Shown: one piece after another, positions 1-6,619 of the stretch
Layout of the letters: every line of letters begins with the position of its first letter
Numbering within the stretch: position 1 is the stretch's first letter
Assembly (NCBI GenBank): GCA_964541085.1
Contig: CAZIPA010000037.1
Coordinates: 1 to 18,797 of the forward strand
Reading direction: 5' to 3'
Length of the DNA stretch: 18,797 nt
Source of the DNA: UBA4644 sp964541085
GTDB lineage: Bacteria; Bacillota; Clostridia; Oscillospirales; Butyricicoccaceae
Position numbers and translations under genes: made by a program
Notes under the pieces: model-generated
The model's input: only the letters and a program-made list of their open reading frames with translations
Told to the model about the DNA's origin: nothing
Database searches by the model: none

Positions 1-2
1 AG

Positions 3-119
3 CAGATTGATAGCACTTTTCAAAACCGTGTTTATCGGGTTTACACCCAAGGTAACCACTGGCTTGCAGGTGCAGAAAACTTTATTCTAAATATGACAAA
101 GGTCTTACCGATTTTTTGA
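3..119 (+). CDS. Possible 3' end of an unrecognised gene (partial)
   Basis: The window opens inside an open frame of 38 codons that ends at TGA 117-119, inside the loop of the terminator at 98-146. The peptide has a protein-like composition (it contains NRVYRVYTQGNHWLAGAENF), but I do not recognise the family. A second open frame starting at base 1 ends at TAA 88-90, just before the terminator stem, and is an equally possible gene end. The terminator shows that some plus-strand transcript ends here, but which frame is coding cannot be settled from the part visible. Confidence 0.25.
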   Translation, partial: QIDSTFQNRVYRVYTQGNHWLAGAENFILNMTKVLPIF

Positions 120-146
120 CAGTCGGTAAGACCTTTTCTTTTTATC
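98..146 (+). terminator. Strong Rho-independent terminator
   Basis: A perfect 14-bp stem pairs 98-111 with 123-136 around an 11-base T-rich loop, and is followed by a T-rich run to about 143. It would end plus-strand transcription entering from the left edge. Nearly 150 bases of non-coding sequence separate it from the stop codon of the minus-strand nuclease gene. Confidence 0.85.
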
Positions 147-290
147 TCATTTGTCCTCTTTCGGCGCATCCACCATAAGTGAACGCTCTTTCGGTTCTGC
201 TTTTGATAACATCTAAGGGTGCACCAGCGTGATGTGAGCGAATCCTTTCTGCCTTTTTCTAAACCTCAATTCGAGTAAACTATTATTGCG

Positions 291-1573
291 TTATTCTTCG
301 TCACTTTCACTATCGTCTTCAAAGTCTCCGAGAGGAACCGTTAAACTCCCTTTGCTTCTATTGCACCATTTGTGCAGAAGCTGTGCATTTTCGATTTCTG
401 TCGGTCCCCCGCGGTCGTAGGGGATAATATGGTCAATCTCACAATCGTCAATAGACAAAATTTGATTGCCACAGTAGCTACATATATATCCTGAATGAAA
501 TAATTGGTCCTTAATTGATGAATCGAAGAGCCTCTTACCATAAGCCGTACTGTCTGAAGCGGTTATCCTGTTCATAATGTGCATTACGGCATCAATTCTG
601 TTTCGAATTCTCATTCCAGCATTCGTTCCAACATATACCCAACTCTGATACTCGGTATTATTCTGCTTCAAAGCGTTTATCTCGTTTCGAATTTCATCCG
701 CGTGTTTCATGATGGCTCGCTTCTGGAAGAAAGAAAATGGGATAATGATAGAGTCATATACGGCCCCATTAAACTTCCGACGATGATCATTGGAAAAAGA
801 AAAGAAGGCATCGTCACCCATAACCGTTTTAACTAATTCGATTAAACTATTATATTGATTTTTTGCGGCTCGAATTTGCTCCTCCGTGTCGTTTTGATGC
901 TTTTGCATATATTCATTCATCATGATTTTGTAGGTTCCCTTGAGCTGCATATAATTTCGCAGCGTGAAGAACCGCAAAATTCTCTCTTCATATGCAAACC
1001 GCTTATTGTCATCATGAAAAAGCAGCTTCAATGTCGGGTTTGTTGCTGCAATATCTTTAAGCATATCATTGAAACTGCCGCGGTAAATACAGTTTCGAAC
1101 CTCTTGGTCTTTTAACTTTACCGCCCCAAGGTTTAAACGAGAAAAAATCTCGTATTTTAAATCCTCAGAGCCTTTTTCAATGCATACAGCTGAAATTGTC
1201 TGTATTTTTAGCCGCCGCTGAGTCGTCTTATCTAATTCTTTATAAAACAAACCGTTTAAGTTCGACAATGTTGTTAATCCAACTAACGCAAATTCATTTT
1301 TCAAATACTTAACAAAAGATGTTATCCTTTGCTGACCGTCTATAACAGAATATATTCCCTCGTCTTCTTCTGCCAAGTAAATGATAGGGATAGGAATTCC
1401 GATCAAAATAGATTCAATGAGCTTTGAGGCGTGTTTGGTATCGTAAACATATCTCCGCTGATAATCTGGATCAGTAATGATATCGTTGGCATCAACGAGA
1501 TTCTGTAATTCTTGCAGGGAGAAGTTTAATTGCCGTGTATGTACGGAAAATGCGGGGTATTATCGCTACACAT
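291..1573 (-). pseudogene. DUF262 + HNH endonuclease-like protein, frameshifted near its start
   Basis: Most of the protein is one open frame. It has the DUF262 (GmrS/ParB-like) signature, PDYQRRYVYD upstream and VIDGQQRITSF further on. Its C-terminus is an HNH nuclease domain with CSYC, DHIIPYDRGG and an N-LLH-CN motif. DUF262/HNH proteins include modification-dependent restriction enzymes of the GmrSD kind and other phage-defence nucleases. The open frame is closed upstream by TAA at 1560-1562 and contains no ATG or GTG before the DUF262 core; the first TTG (1404-1406) lies after the PDYQR motif. The only start with a good ribosome binding site (AGGAGGT at 1581-1587) is ATG 1571-1573, in another frame. 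Adding one base to the run of four G (plus strand 1554-1557) would join it to the DUF262 frame. It is therefore either a recent pseudogene or a homopolymer sequencing error. Base composition is AT-richer than the rest of the window, suggesting transfer. Confidence 0.75.
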
Positions 1574-1608
1574 TAGCGCAACCTCCTAAACGATGCTTTA
1601 TTTTATTA

Positions 1609-1637
1609 ATTATATCACAAACTTGGCAAAAAGTCGA
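1609..1637 (-). promoter_or_regulatory. Sigma-A promoter of the DUF262/HNH gene
   Basis: On the minus strand a TATAAT box (1609-1614) is preceded by TG one base upstream, an extended -10. A weaker -35 (TCGACT, 1632-1637) lies 17 bases away. The promoter is followed by AGGAGGT (1581-1587) and the ATG at 1573, so the expression signals of the frameshifted gene are intact. Confidence 0.6.
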
Positions 1638-1696
1638 CATTTTCCATTTTAATTTATTGGGGCTTGATTATCACCAGCATTTATTTAAGCCCTATC

Positions 1697-1721
1697 CATC
1701 ATTTGGTCTCCGCAAATGATG
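1697..1721. repeat. 9-bp perfect inverted repeat
   Basis: CATCATTTG at 1697-1705 and CAAATGATG at 1713-1721 form a perfect stem with a 7-base loop. No T-run follows on either strand, so it is not a clear terminator. It lies where the AT-rich segment gives way to the coding remnant at 1720-1830. Confidence 0.4.
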
Positions 1722-1830
1722 CCGTTCCGTACAAAGCTGGAGCGCCGGGGACAGCGTTCCCGATGAGCTGCTGAGTACCATCGACCTCATCGCCGTCACT
1801 ATGCAGGGACTGATAATGAAAGCAATATAA
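1720..1830 (+). pseudogene. Short coding remnant, family not recognised
   Basis: An open plus-strand frame of 36 codons has no start codon or ribosome binding site at its left end and is preceded by TGA 1717-1719. It ends at TAA 1828-1830 and contains the protein-like stretch DELLSTIDLIAVTMQGLIMK. It is more GC-rich than the sequence to its left. It may be the tail of a gene cut by insertion of the AT-rich segment, or chance. In the rest of the 1574-2030 gap I see the nuclease promoter, small hairpins (TTTAGAA at 1863-1869 with TTCTAAA at 1873-1879) and the terminator of the peptidase gene, but no intact gene. Confidence 0.25.
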
Positions 1831-1965
1831 ATAATCTGAGTCAAATCCCATAAGCAAAACTGTTTAGAATTTTTCTAAAGGGAGCGAGTGGGAATAAACT
1901 CATTTCACCTTTCGCATCCCGAAAGCCCTTGGAAACACTGGCTTTCGATAATCGCGTGGGAAGTC

Positions 1966-1998
1966 CAAACAGAAACGCCCGTACCGGCCGGTACGGGC
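1966..1998 (-). terminator. Terminator of the M48 peptidase gene
   Basis: A 22-base perfect GC-rich palindrome (1977-1998) forms a 9-bp stem with a GGCC loop. Read on the minus strand it is followed by GTTTCTGTTT. It lies about 30 bases beyond the stop codon of the peptidase gene. Confidence 0.75.
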
Positions 1999-2030
1999 AT
2001 CTTTGTTCCATTGTCCTGGGCTTCTTCGCC

Positions 2031-3407
2031 TCAGTCTTCGGGCTTTGCCGGCTTGTCCGCAAAGGTGTGATAGGTGATGCGGATGCAGGCGTTTTCGTCA
2101 AACCATTCCCCTTTGGCAAACTGGGTCTGGCCGTTGATGGAGATGACGGCGACACTGCCGTTTTTCGTCAGCAGCCCACGCCTGGCCTTTTGTTGCTCCT
2201 CCAGCCCCAGCCGGGTAAAACCGGCGGCCTGCAATTCCTCCGCCACTTCTTCAAAGGTGCGCCCCAGATAGTACCGGGAGGAATTGGGCACCCGCAGTTG
2301 GCCCGGGTGGGCGGCGGCGATCTCCTCAGGGGTTTCGGGACCATAATATTCCAGCACAATGTCCGAATCTACGGGATACCATTCACACATGGCGAAGCCA
2401 TCCTTCCCGTTGATGCGGACGTTCAGCACCTGACCTTCCCGGACCATCAGGCCCTTTTGCGTGAGCTTGACGGAGCGGATATGGGTGAAGCCCAGCGCCG
2501 AAAGGGCCGACTGGACTTCCTCCAGCGGCTTGCCCACATAATGCCGGGACGCCTCGGGCATGGGAATCTCCTGCAAACAGGCGGTCAGCGCTGAGTCGCC
2601 GGAGCCGGAGCCGCTGCGGGCAAAGGCGACCAGCTTTTCATACCGTGGATTTTTCGCCCACTGGGCACACTCATAGGCCCTTACGGCATTCAGGGGATGA
2701 TCCATCTGCCGGAGCAGATAAAACTCCAGCGTTTTGTTCCACTTGGAATCACGGATCATTTCCTGATATTCCAGCGCCTGCCGCATAAACTCGTCCACAT
2801 TGGCCTCGGCAAGAATATCCTTGTCCAGACCGGCAAAGCGCATACACATTTCCACCACTTTATCCGGCGTGCCGTCACAAATGGAAGCCGCGCGGTCGGC
2901 CGACAGCTCGCTGCACCGCATCCAGTAGGAAAAGGCCACCTGAATGGGCAGCAGAGCCAGATCACTCAGCCCCAGAGAACCGGCGGCCTCACTGAGAATG
3001 ATGCGGCCCATAGTGGTATACAGACTGTGATGACAGGCAATATGACCGCATTCGTGGGCCAACACCGTGGGAATCAGCGACTCCGGCATGGTCTCCAGCA
3101 GGCCAGAGGTCATCACAATAAAGGGATGGGTGTCGCCCGCGGTATAGGCGTTGGGCGCTACATCCAGCTTCAGATACAGCTCCGGAACCGCAATGCCCAG
3201 CTTTTCGCAGATGGGCGGCAGCATGGCATAATAGCCGGGCAGCTGCTTTTCGCTGATGCGCAGGTTGGTGGACATATTTTCAATGTGAAACTGCTTTTCG
3301 CTCCAGACATTCAGAAACGCCCGGAACAGCTGGGTAAAGCCCGGGATGGCTTGCAGCGTTTGCAGTGCGGCACGATCGGAATCGTGCAGGTAAAAACGGG
3401 GATTCAT
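2031..3407 (-). CDS. M48-family zinc metallopeptidase with two C-terminal PASTA-like modules
   Basis: The 458-residue protein has an M48 (Ste24/HtpX-like) zinc site: HECGH at about 118-122, with the third ligand probably E167 in SELSADRAA. Both Cys and His flank the motif (ACHHS). Residues about 284-356 and 373-447 are two diverged copies of one module of the form G-x3-EEV-x3-L-x2-(A/L)GF, then a KNG/RING turn and a final beta strand ending ITYHTF or LEYYG. This resembles PASTA and the related small repeats found in many clostridial proteins. I see no signal peptide and no convincing membrane helix, unlike classical HtpX, so a cytosolic or loosely membrane-associated peptidase is inferred. 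ATG 3407 was chosen because AGGAGG (3416-3421) lies 8 bases upstream; an in-frame start 22 codons earlier lacks this. It has its own terminator and is separated from the upstream flavodoxin gene by another. The substrate is unknown. Confidence 0.88.
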   Translation of the reverse strand: MNPRFYLHDSDRAALQTLQAIPGFTQLFRAFLNVWSEKQFHIENMSTNLRISEKQLPGYYAMLPPICEKLGIAVPELYLKLDVAPNAYTAGDTHPFIVMTSGLLETMPESLIPTVLAHECGHIACHHSLYTTMGRIILSEAAGSLGLSDLALLPIQVAFSYWMRCSELSADRAASICDGTPDKVVEMCMRFAGLDKDILAEANVDEFMRQALEYQEMIRDSKWNKTLEFYLLRQMDHPLNAVRAYECAQWAKNPRYEKLVAFARSGSGSGDSALTACLQEIPMPEASRHYVGKPLEEVQSALSALGFTHIRSVKLTQKGLMVREGQVLNVRINGKDGFAMCEWYPVDSDIVLEYYGPETPEEIAAAHPGQLRVPNSSRYYLGRTFEEVAEELQAAGFTRLGLEEQQKARRGLLTKNGSVAVISINGQTQFAKGEWFDENACIRITYHTFADKPAKPED

Positions 3408-3543
3408 TCTGGCGGCCTCCTTTGCTGCCGGGGGAGGGGCGGCATCCCGGTGGATGCTTCCGGCCTCCTGCATAAAAGCAGCAGCTTTATTCTACTGCTT
3501 TTTTCGCAAAAAGGAAAGCGATTCTGGCAAAAAATCCCCGCAT

Positions 3544-3576
3544 AACAAAAATGGCAGGGAAAAAGCTTTCCCTGCC
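3544..3576 (-). terminator. Terminator of the flavodoxin gene
   Basis: A perfect 10-bp stem (3553-3562 with 3567-3576) and a 4-base loop are followed on the minus strand by ATTTTTGTT. It begins 7 bases after the flavodoxin stop codon and separates that gene from the M48 gene downstream. Confidence 0.9.
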
Positions 3577-3582
3577 GTCCGA

Positions 3583-4020
3583 TTACAGCGATTCGTAGAA
3601 GGTCACGGCCCGGGCCAGGTCGTCCTGATCGGGATGACCCTTGGCGATGCCGCCGATGAGCTTGAAGGGGCCGAAGGTGTTGAAGCCAAAGCATCCAAAC
3701 TCTCCCAGAATCCGGGCGTTGTGTTTGGCAACCGCCCCACGGATGGCGTCGGTATAGCCCTTCTTTTCCGCACCGTAGGTGTACAGGAAAAAGGTCTCCT
3801 TTCCGCCGGGCAGATACTTCTCCGCATACTGGAGCAGCGTCTTGTGAAACTTGGAATAGTAGATGCCGGAGGCAAAGCCGATGCGGTCATAGGCGGACAG
3901 ATCGGGGGTGGGGTTGTACGTCACATCCAGCAGCGTGACCTCATGCTTCTGCGCGATGGCATCCAGCAGCTTTTTCGTGTTGCCGTGATGATGGGAATAA
4001 TAAACGATTGCGGTTTTCAT
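3583..4020 (-). CDS. Flavodoxin-family protein
   Basis: The 145-residue protein begins MKTAIVYYSHHHGNTKKLLD: the first beta strand and the FMN phosphate-binding loop of short-chain flavodoxins, though with three His in the loop. A GIYYSKFHKTL segment and a YTYGAEKKGY segment occupy the places of the flavin-ring loops. Length is typical for a single-domain flavodoxin, which carries electrons through bound FMN in the cytoplasm. The start at 4020 has AGGAGG (plus strand 4027-4032) 6 bases upstream; a start six codons earlier would lie over that site. It diverges from an HxlR-type regulator with overlapping promoters, so control by that regulator is likely. HxlR/DUF24 proteins commonly sense electrophiles, quinones or oxidants, which suits a flavodoxin target, but this link is inferred. 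Confidence 0.88.
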   Translation of the reverse strand: MKTAIVYYSHHHGNTKKLLDAIAQKHEVTLLDVTYNPTPDLSAYDRIGFASGIYYSKFHKTLLQYAEKYLPGGKETFFLYTYGAEKKGYTDAIRGAVAKHNARILGEFGCFGFNTFGPFKLIGGIAKGHPDQDDLARAVTFYESL

Positions 4021-4031
4021 AGTGTGCCTCC

Positions 4032-4060
4032 TTGACAAATGTCGGTATGAAAATTATACT
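4032..4060 (+). promoter_or_regulatory. Promoter of the first hxlR-type gene
   Basis: TTGACA (4032-4037) and TATACT (4055-4060) are 17 bases apart, a near-consensus sigma-A promoter. The -35 box overlaps the flavodoxin ribosome binding site, and the -10 box overlaps the -10 box of the opposing flavodoxin promoter. Confidence 0.8.
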
Positions 4061-4081
4061 ATGTATTGGAAACGGGCACAA
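4053..4081 (-). promoter_or_regulatory. Promoter of the flavodoxin gene
   Basis: On the minus strand TATAAT (4053-4058) lies 17 bases from a weak -35, TTGTGC (4076-4081). The perfect -10 shares bases with the -10 box of the divergent regulator promoter, so the two cannot easily be occupied together. Confidence 0.6.
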
Positions 4082-4106
4082 GTACGCAGAAAAAACATAC
4101 ATAGTA
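4057..4106. promoter_or_regulatory. 10-bp inverted repeat, candidate HxlR operator
   Basis: TACTATGTAT (4057-4066) and ATACATAGTA (4097-4106) are perfect inverted copies 30 bases apart. The left arm overlaps both -10 boxes of the divergent promoters and the right arm lies 25 bases before the regulator's start codon. TAC/GTA half-sites are typical of DUF24/HxlR operators such as those of YodB-type repressors. A dimer bound at each arm could repress both genes, but binding is inferred. Confidence 0.55.
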
Positions 4107-4130
4107 CATTTCACCATACCGGAGGGCGTT

Positions 4131-4499
4131 ATGAAACAGGATCTGAATGCGGAAGAATATCTCCAGCGGGTGATGACCGCAGAGGTGCGGGACAACTGCC
4201 CCATGCGCAGAACGCTGGAGCTGCTCAGCGGAAAATGGCGGACGCACATTATTTATGCCCTCTGCAAACAGCCCAGCTGCCGCTTTGGCCAGCTGAAAAA
4301 GGCCGTTCCCCGGATCACCAACACCATGCTCACCAGCACCCTGCGGGATCTGGAAAAGCTGGGAATCGTCCATCGGGAACAGTTCAACGAGATTCCGCCC
4401 CGGGTGGAATATTCCCTTACGGAAAAGGGCAGGGCGCTGCTGCCGGTGTTTACCGAGCTGGCCCGGTGGGGAGAAAATCATCTGGGGCCGGAGGAATGA
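4131..4499 (+). CDS. HxlR (DUF24)-family winged-helix regulator
   Basis: The 122-residue protein has the HxlR pattern: a conserved Cys at 23 in NCPMRRTLELLSGKWRTHII, the winged helix with ITNTMLTSTLRDLEKLGIV, and the wing segment PPRVEYSLTEKGRALLPVF. Family members bind DNA as dimers, and the Cys before the first helix is the redox or electrophile sensor in several of them. The start at 4131 follows GGAGGG at 4121-4126; an earlier in-frame ATG at 4032 lies on the promoter -35 and is rejected. It is transcribed away from the flavodoxin gene, its probable target, with a shared operator-like inverted repeat. Autoregulation is likely from that geometry. Confidence 0.93.
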   Translation: MKQDLNAEEYLQRVMTAEVRDNCPMRRTLELLSGKWRTHIIYALCKQPSCRFGQLKKAVPRITNTMLTSTLRDLEKLGIVHREQFNEIPPRVEYSLTEKGRALLPVFTELARWGENHLGPEE

Positions 4500-4519
4500 G
4501 CGGATTCGCCGCTTTCCTC

Positions 4520-4547
4520 TTGACAGCGGAGGAAATCTGTGTATAAT
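4520..4547 (+). promoter_or_regulatory. Promoter of the tetR-type gene
   Basis: TTGACA (4520-4525) and TATAAT (4542-4547) are separated by 16 bases; both boxes are perfect consensus. The sequence CGTTACAGAA lies just downstream at 4556-4565, where a repressor could act, and recurs after the gene at 5193-5202. Confidence 0.85.
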
Positions 4548-4603
4548 GGAATTATCGTTACAGAATATATGTCGCAGAAAATACAGCGCAAAGGAGAGGT
4601 ATC

Positions 4604-5188
4604 ATGCCGCCGAAACCCAAGTGTACAAGAGAAGAGATTACCAACGCCGCTCTGGGAATTGTGTCCCGGGGAGGACTGGATGCCCTGACGGCAAAGGCTC
4701 TGGGCCGGGCCGTCAATTCTTCCGCCACACCGATTTTCACCCTGTTTGATTCCATGCAGGAGGTCATCGGCACCGTGCGGGAGGCCGCCATGGCACGGTT
4801 TGAATCCTACGCCCACAAGGCGGGGAAGGATATCCCCCTGTTCAAGCAGGTGGGGATGCAGATGATCCTGTTTGCCAAGGAGGAGCCCCAGCTGTATCGC
4901 CTGATTTTCATGAGCGAAAACCCGGAGGTCACCTCCTTTGAAGAAGTTCTTGCCCGTCTGGGCACCGTCGCGGAGGAATGTCTGACGGCTATCCAGCGGG
5001 ATTACGGCCTGTCTGCGGAGGCGGCGATGGAGCTGTTCCGGCATTCCTGGATCCATACCTTCGGCATCGGCACCCTGTGCGCCACGGGAATGTGCGATTT
5101 TTCCATGGAGGAAATTTCCCGGATGCTGACCCAGGACTTCACCGCCATGATGCTGCTGCTGAAGAACGGCGAAGAGGACCGGCACTGA
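4604..5188 (+). CDS. TetR/AcrR-family transcriptional regulator
   Basis: The 194-residue protein has an N-terminal TetR DNA-binding domain: REEITNAALGIVSRGG is the first helix pair and ALTAKALGRAVNSSATPIFT the helix-turn-helix (about residues 27-47). The rest is an all-helical ligand-binding and dimerisation region with no recognisable ligand signature. AAGGAGAGG lies 4-12 bases before the ATG. It has its own consensus promoter and is followed in the same direction, after 174 bases, by a GNAT acetyltransferase gene; no terminator is visible between them, so co-transcription is possible. The target and ligand are unknown. The N-terminal recognition helix reads SSATPIFTLFDS rather than the common SxxxxYxHF pattern, with Phe in place of the usual Tyr. 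Confidence 0.9.
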   Translation: MPPKPKCTREEITNAALGIVSRGGLDALTAKALGRAVNSSATPIFTLFDSMQEVIGTVREAAMARFESYAHKAGKDIPLFKQVGMQMILFAKEEPQLYRLIFMSENPEVTSFEEVLARLGTVAEECLTAIQRDYGLSAEAAMELFRHSWIHTFGIGTLCATGMCDFSMEEISRMLTQDFTAMMLLLKNGEEDRH

Positions 5189-5250
5189 ATCGCGTTACAG
5201 AAATCTTTGCCCACGGGCAGGAAATATAAATATTTGAAGGAGATTGCTTT

Positions 5251-5289
5251 TTGAAAAAGACAATCGGTGCAAAGGAGATTGCGGCGTAA
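5251..5289 (+). CDS. Possible 12-codon leader peptide upstream of the GNAT gene
   Basis: A TTG codon at 5251 follows AAGGAG (5237-5242) by 8 bases and opens a 12-codon frame, MKKTIGAKEIAA, ending at TAA 5287-5289. The next base begins a GC-rich hairpin (5290-5330). The motif AAGGAGATTGC occurs both at the proposed ribosome binding site (5237-5247) and again inside the short frame (5272-5282). The arrangement resembles leader-peptide control of a downstream resistance or modification gene, but the TTG start and short length leave it uncertain. Confidence 0.3.
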   Translation: MKKTIGAKEIAA

Positions 5290-5330
5290 CCGGGAGGCTG
5301 CGCAATTCAATCTTCACGCAACCCTCCCGG
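5290..5330 (+). promoter_or_regulatory. Leader hairpin before the GNAT gene
   Basis: CCGGGAGG (5290-5297) pairs with CCTCCCGG (5323-5330); inside it, TGCG (5299-5302) pairs with CGCA (5317-5320) around a 14-base loop. No T-run follows, so it is not an ordinary terminator. It begins right after the stop of the possible leader peptide and ends 20 bases before the AGGAGG of the GNAT gene. Confidence 0.5.
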
Positions 5331-5362
5331 AGGTTCGGTCAACCATTTCAGGAGGAAAAACA

Positions 5363-5989
5363 ATGAAAAAACAGGACTGCAGCATTCGTTTGGAACGAAA
5401 AGAAGAACGGCACACCGTGGAGGCGCTGGTGCGGGAGACCTTTTGGAATGTCTACCGGCCCGGCTGTCTGGAGCATTATGTGCTGCATCAGATGCGGGAG
5501 CATCCGGATTTTCTGCCGGAGCTGAACTTTGTTCTGGAAAAGGACGGTGGGATCATCGGGCAGAATGTCTTTGTGCGGGCTGCCATTGCGGCGGACGACG
5601 GAAGACGGCTTCCCATCGGCTCCATGGGCCCCCTTTCCATTGCGCCGGAATATCAGGGACAGGGCTATGGAAGGCTGCTGCTGGATGCCACGCTGGAGCG
5701 GGCTCGGGCGGCCGGTCTGGGCGCACTTTGCTTTGAAGGCGACATCGGCTTTTACGGCGGGAGCGGCTTTACCTTTGCCAGCCGGTTCGGCATTCGCTAT
5801 CCCGATCTGCCGGAGGGCGCAGACGCATCCTTCTTCCTGTGCAGGGAGCTGGAGCCGGGCTATCTCCGGAATGTCACCGGTGTGTATGTGCCCTCGAGCT
5901 GCTATCAGGTGGACGAGGACGCGGCGGAGGTCTTTGACCGGCGCTTTCCCGCCCGGGAAAAACAGCAAAAGGAAGGTCAGATTTTCTAA
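5363..5989 (+). CDS. GNAT-family N-acetyltransferase (YhbS-like)
   Basis: The 208-residue protein has the GNAT fold: the acetyl-CoA pyrophosphate loop is EYQGQGYGR at about 96-104, preceded by strand GPLSIAP and followed by helix LLLDATLERARAAG. Then GALCFEGDIGFYGGSGF gives the motif B strand and loop. Length and the GSMGPLSIAPEYQGQGYG stretch match the YhbS-like group of predicted acetyltransferases. It would transfer acetyl from acetyl-CoA to an amine in the cytoplasm; the substrate cannot be named. AGGAGG (5350-5355) lies 7 bases before ATG 5363, which rules out the longer in-frame start at 5267. The gene has a structured leader with a possible short peptide, and ends at a strong terminator. 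Confidence 0.9.
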   Translation: MKKQDCSIRLERKEERHTVEALVRETFWNVYRPGCLEHYVLHQMREHPDFLPELNFVLEKDGGIIGQNVFVRAAIAADDGRRLPIGSMGPLSIAPEYQGQGYGRLLLDATLERARAAGLGALCFEGDIGFYGGSGFTFASRFGIRYPDLPEGADASFFLCRELEPGYLRNVTGVYVPSSCYQVDEDAAEVFDRRFPAREKQQKEGQIF

Positions 5990-6001
5990 CTGAACGACAA
6001 G

Positions 6002-6044
6002 ACAGGCGGCGGGGCAGACGGCCTTTGCCGCCTGTTTTTTGTTT
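6002..6044 (+). terminator. Terminator of the GNAT gene
   Basis: ACAGGCGGC (6002-6010) pairs with GCCGCCTGT (6027-6035) across a 16-base loop, followed by a T-run to 6044. It starts 12 bases after the GNAT stop codon. Confidence 0.88.
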
Positions 6045-6082
6045 TGCAGAGAAAAATTCACAGGGCGTTCATTTTCTCCCGG

Positions 6083-6111
6083 TTGCATCCTCGGGGGTGC
6101 TGTGCTACAAT
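6083..6111 (+). promoter_or_regulatory. Promoter of the MarR-MATE-GNAT operon
   Basis: TTGCAT (6083-6088) and TACAAT (6106-6111) are 17 bases apart, with TG one base before the -10 (extended -10). Just downstream, CATTT-ACC-AAATG (6121-6133) is a perfect inverted repeat near the expected transcription start and could be the MarR operator. Confidence 0.7.
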
Positions 6112-6148
6112 AGTCCAAAACATTTACCAAATGGAAGGAAGCGAAACC

Positions 6149-6601
6149 ATGGCGGAGCACATCGGCGGTGCGCTGGATCGGGAACTCATGGGATTTTTCC
6201 GGACGATGCAGTCCATGGATACCCTGTATGAGGAATATGCCCGGAAAAACGGGCTGACCTATATGAGCCTGTATATTCTGGAGACGCTGTATGAATACCG
6301 GCGCTGCACCCAGAAGGACATTTCTCAGACAACGCTGTATCCCAAGCAGACGGTAAACATGGTCATCCGTGGCTTTCAGCAGAAGGGCTGGGTGACGCTG
6401 GAACCGGAGGAAACCGACCGCCGCAGCAAGTGCATCTGCCTCACGGCGGCGGGGTATGCCTTTGCCGAAGGGGTGGTGGAGCCCTATTGGGAGGCGGGCC
6501 TGCGGGCCTTTGGAACGCTGGAGGAAGGGCGGCGGAAGGCTGTTTTGCAGGGATTGCGGGCCTATGCGGGAGCCTTTGAACAGGAAATTCGCAAATTGTA
6601 A
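6149..6601 (+). CDS. MarR-family transcriptional regulator
   Basis: The 150-residue protein shows the MarR winged helix: YMSLYILETLYEY, then TQKDISQTTLYPKQTVNMVI (recognition helix), then the wing LEPEETDRRSKCICLT (about 84-99). MarR dimers usually repress a neighbouring efflux or detoxification gene and are released by small phenolic or drug-like ligands. The start at 6149 follows GAAGGAAG with 7 bases between; an ATG at 6131 lies inside the possible operator and has no good site. A MATE exporter follows after 18 bases, giving the usual regulator-exporter pair. Release by an exported compound is inferred from the family. Confidence 0.92.
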   Translation: MAEHIGGALDRELMGFFRTMQSMDTLYEEYARKNGLTYMSLYILETLYEYRRCTQKDISQTTLYPKQTVNMVIRGFQQKGWVTLEPEETDRRSKCICLTAAGYAFAEGVVEPYWEAGLRAFGTLEEGRRKAVLQGLRAYAGAFEQEIRKL

Positions 6602-6619
6602 TCGCAAAAAGGAGAAGCT

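Noticed and set aside
171..235. A 21-codon minus-strand open frame, possibly a gene tail, right of the first terminator
   Set aside because: It is preceded in frame by a stop codon, lacks a ribosome binding site and matches no family I can name.
1909..1947. CTTTCG / CGAAAG / GGCTTTCG, a pair of mutually exclusive small hairpins
   Set aside because: The stems are 6-8 bp, no T-run or gene start follows, and there is no transcript to regulate in this gap.
3474..3500. A hairpin AAAAGCAG...CTGCTTTT upstream of the M48 gene that looks like a terminator
   Set aside because: The stem is only 8 bp and AT-rich at its ends, and a proper terminator for the flavodoxin gene already exists at 3544-3576.
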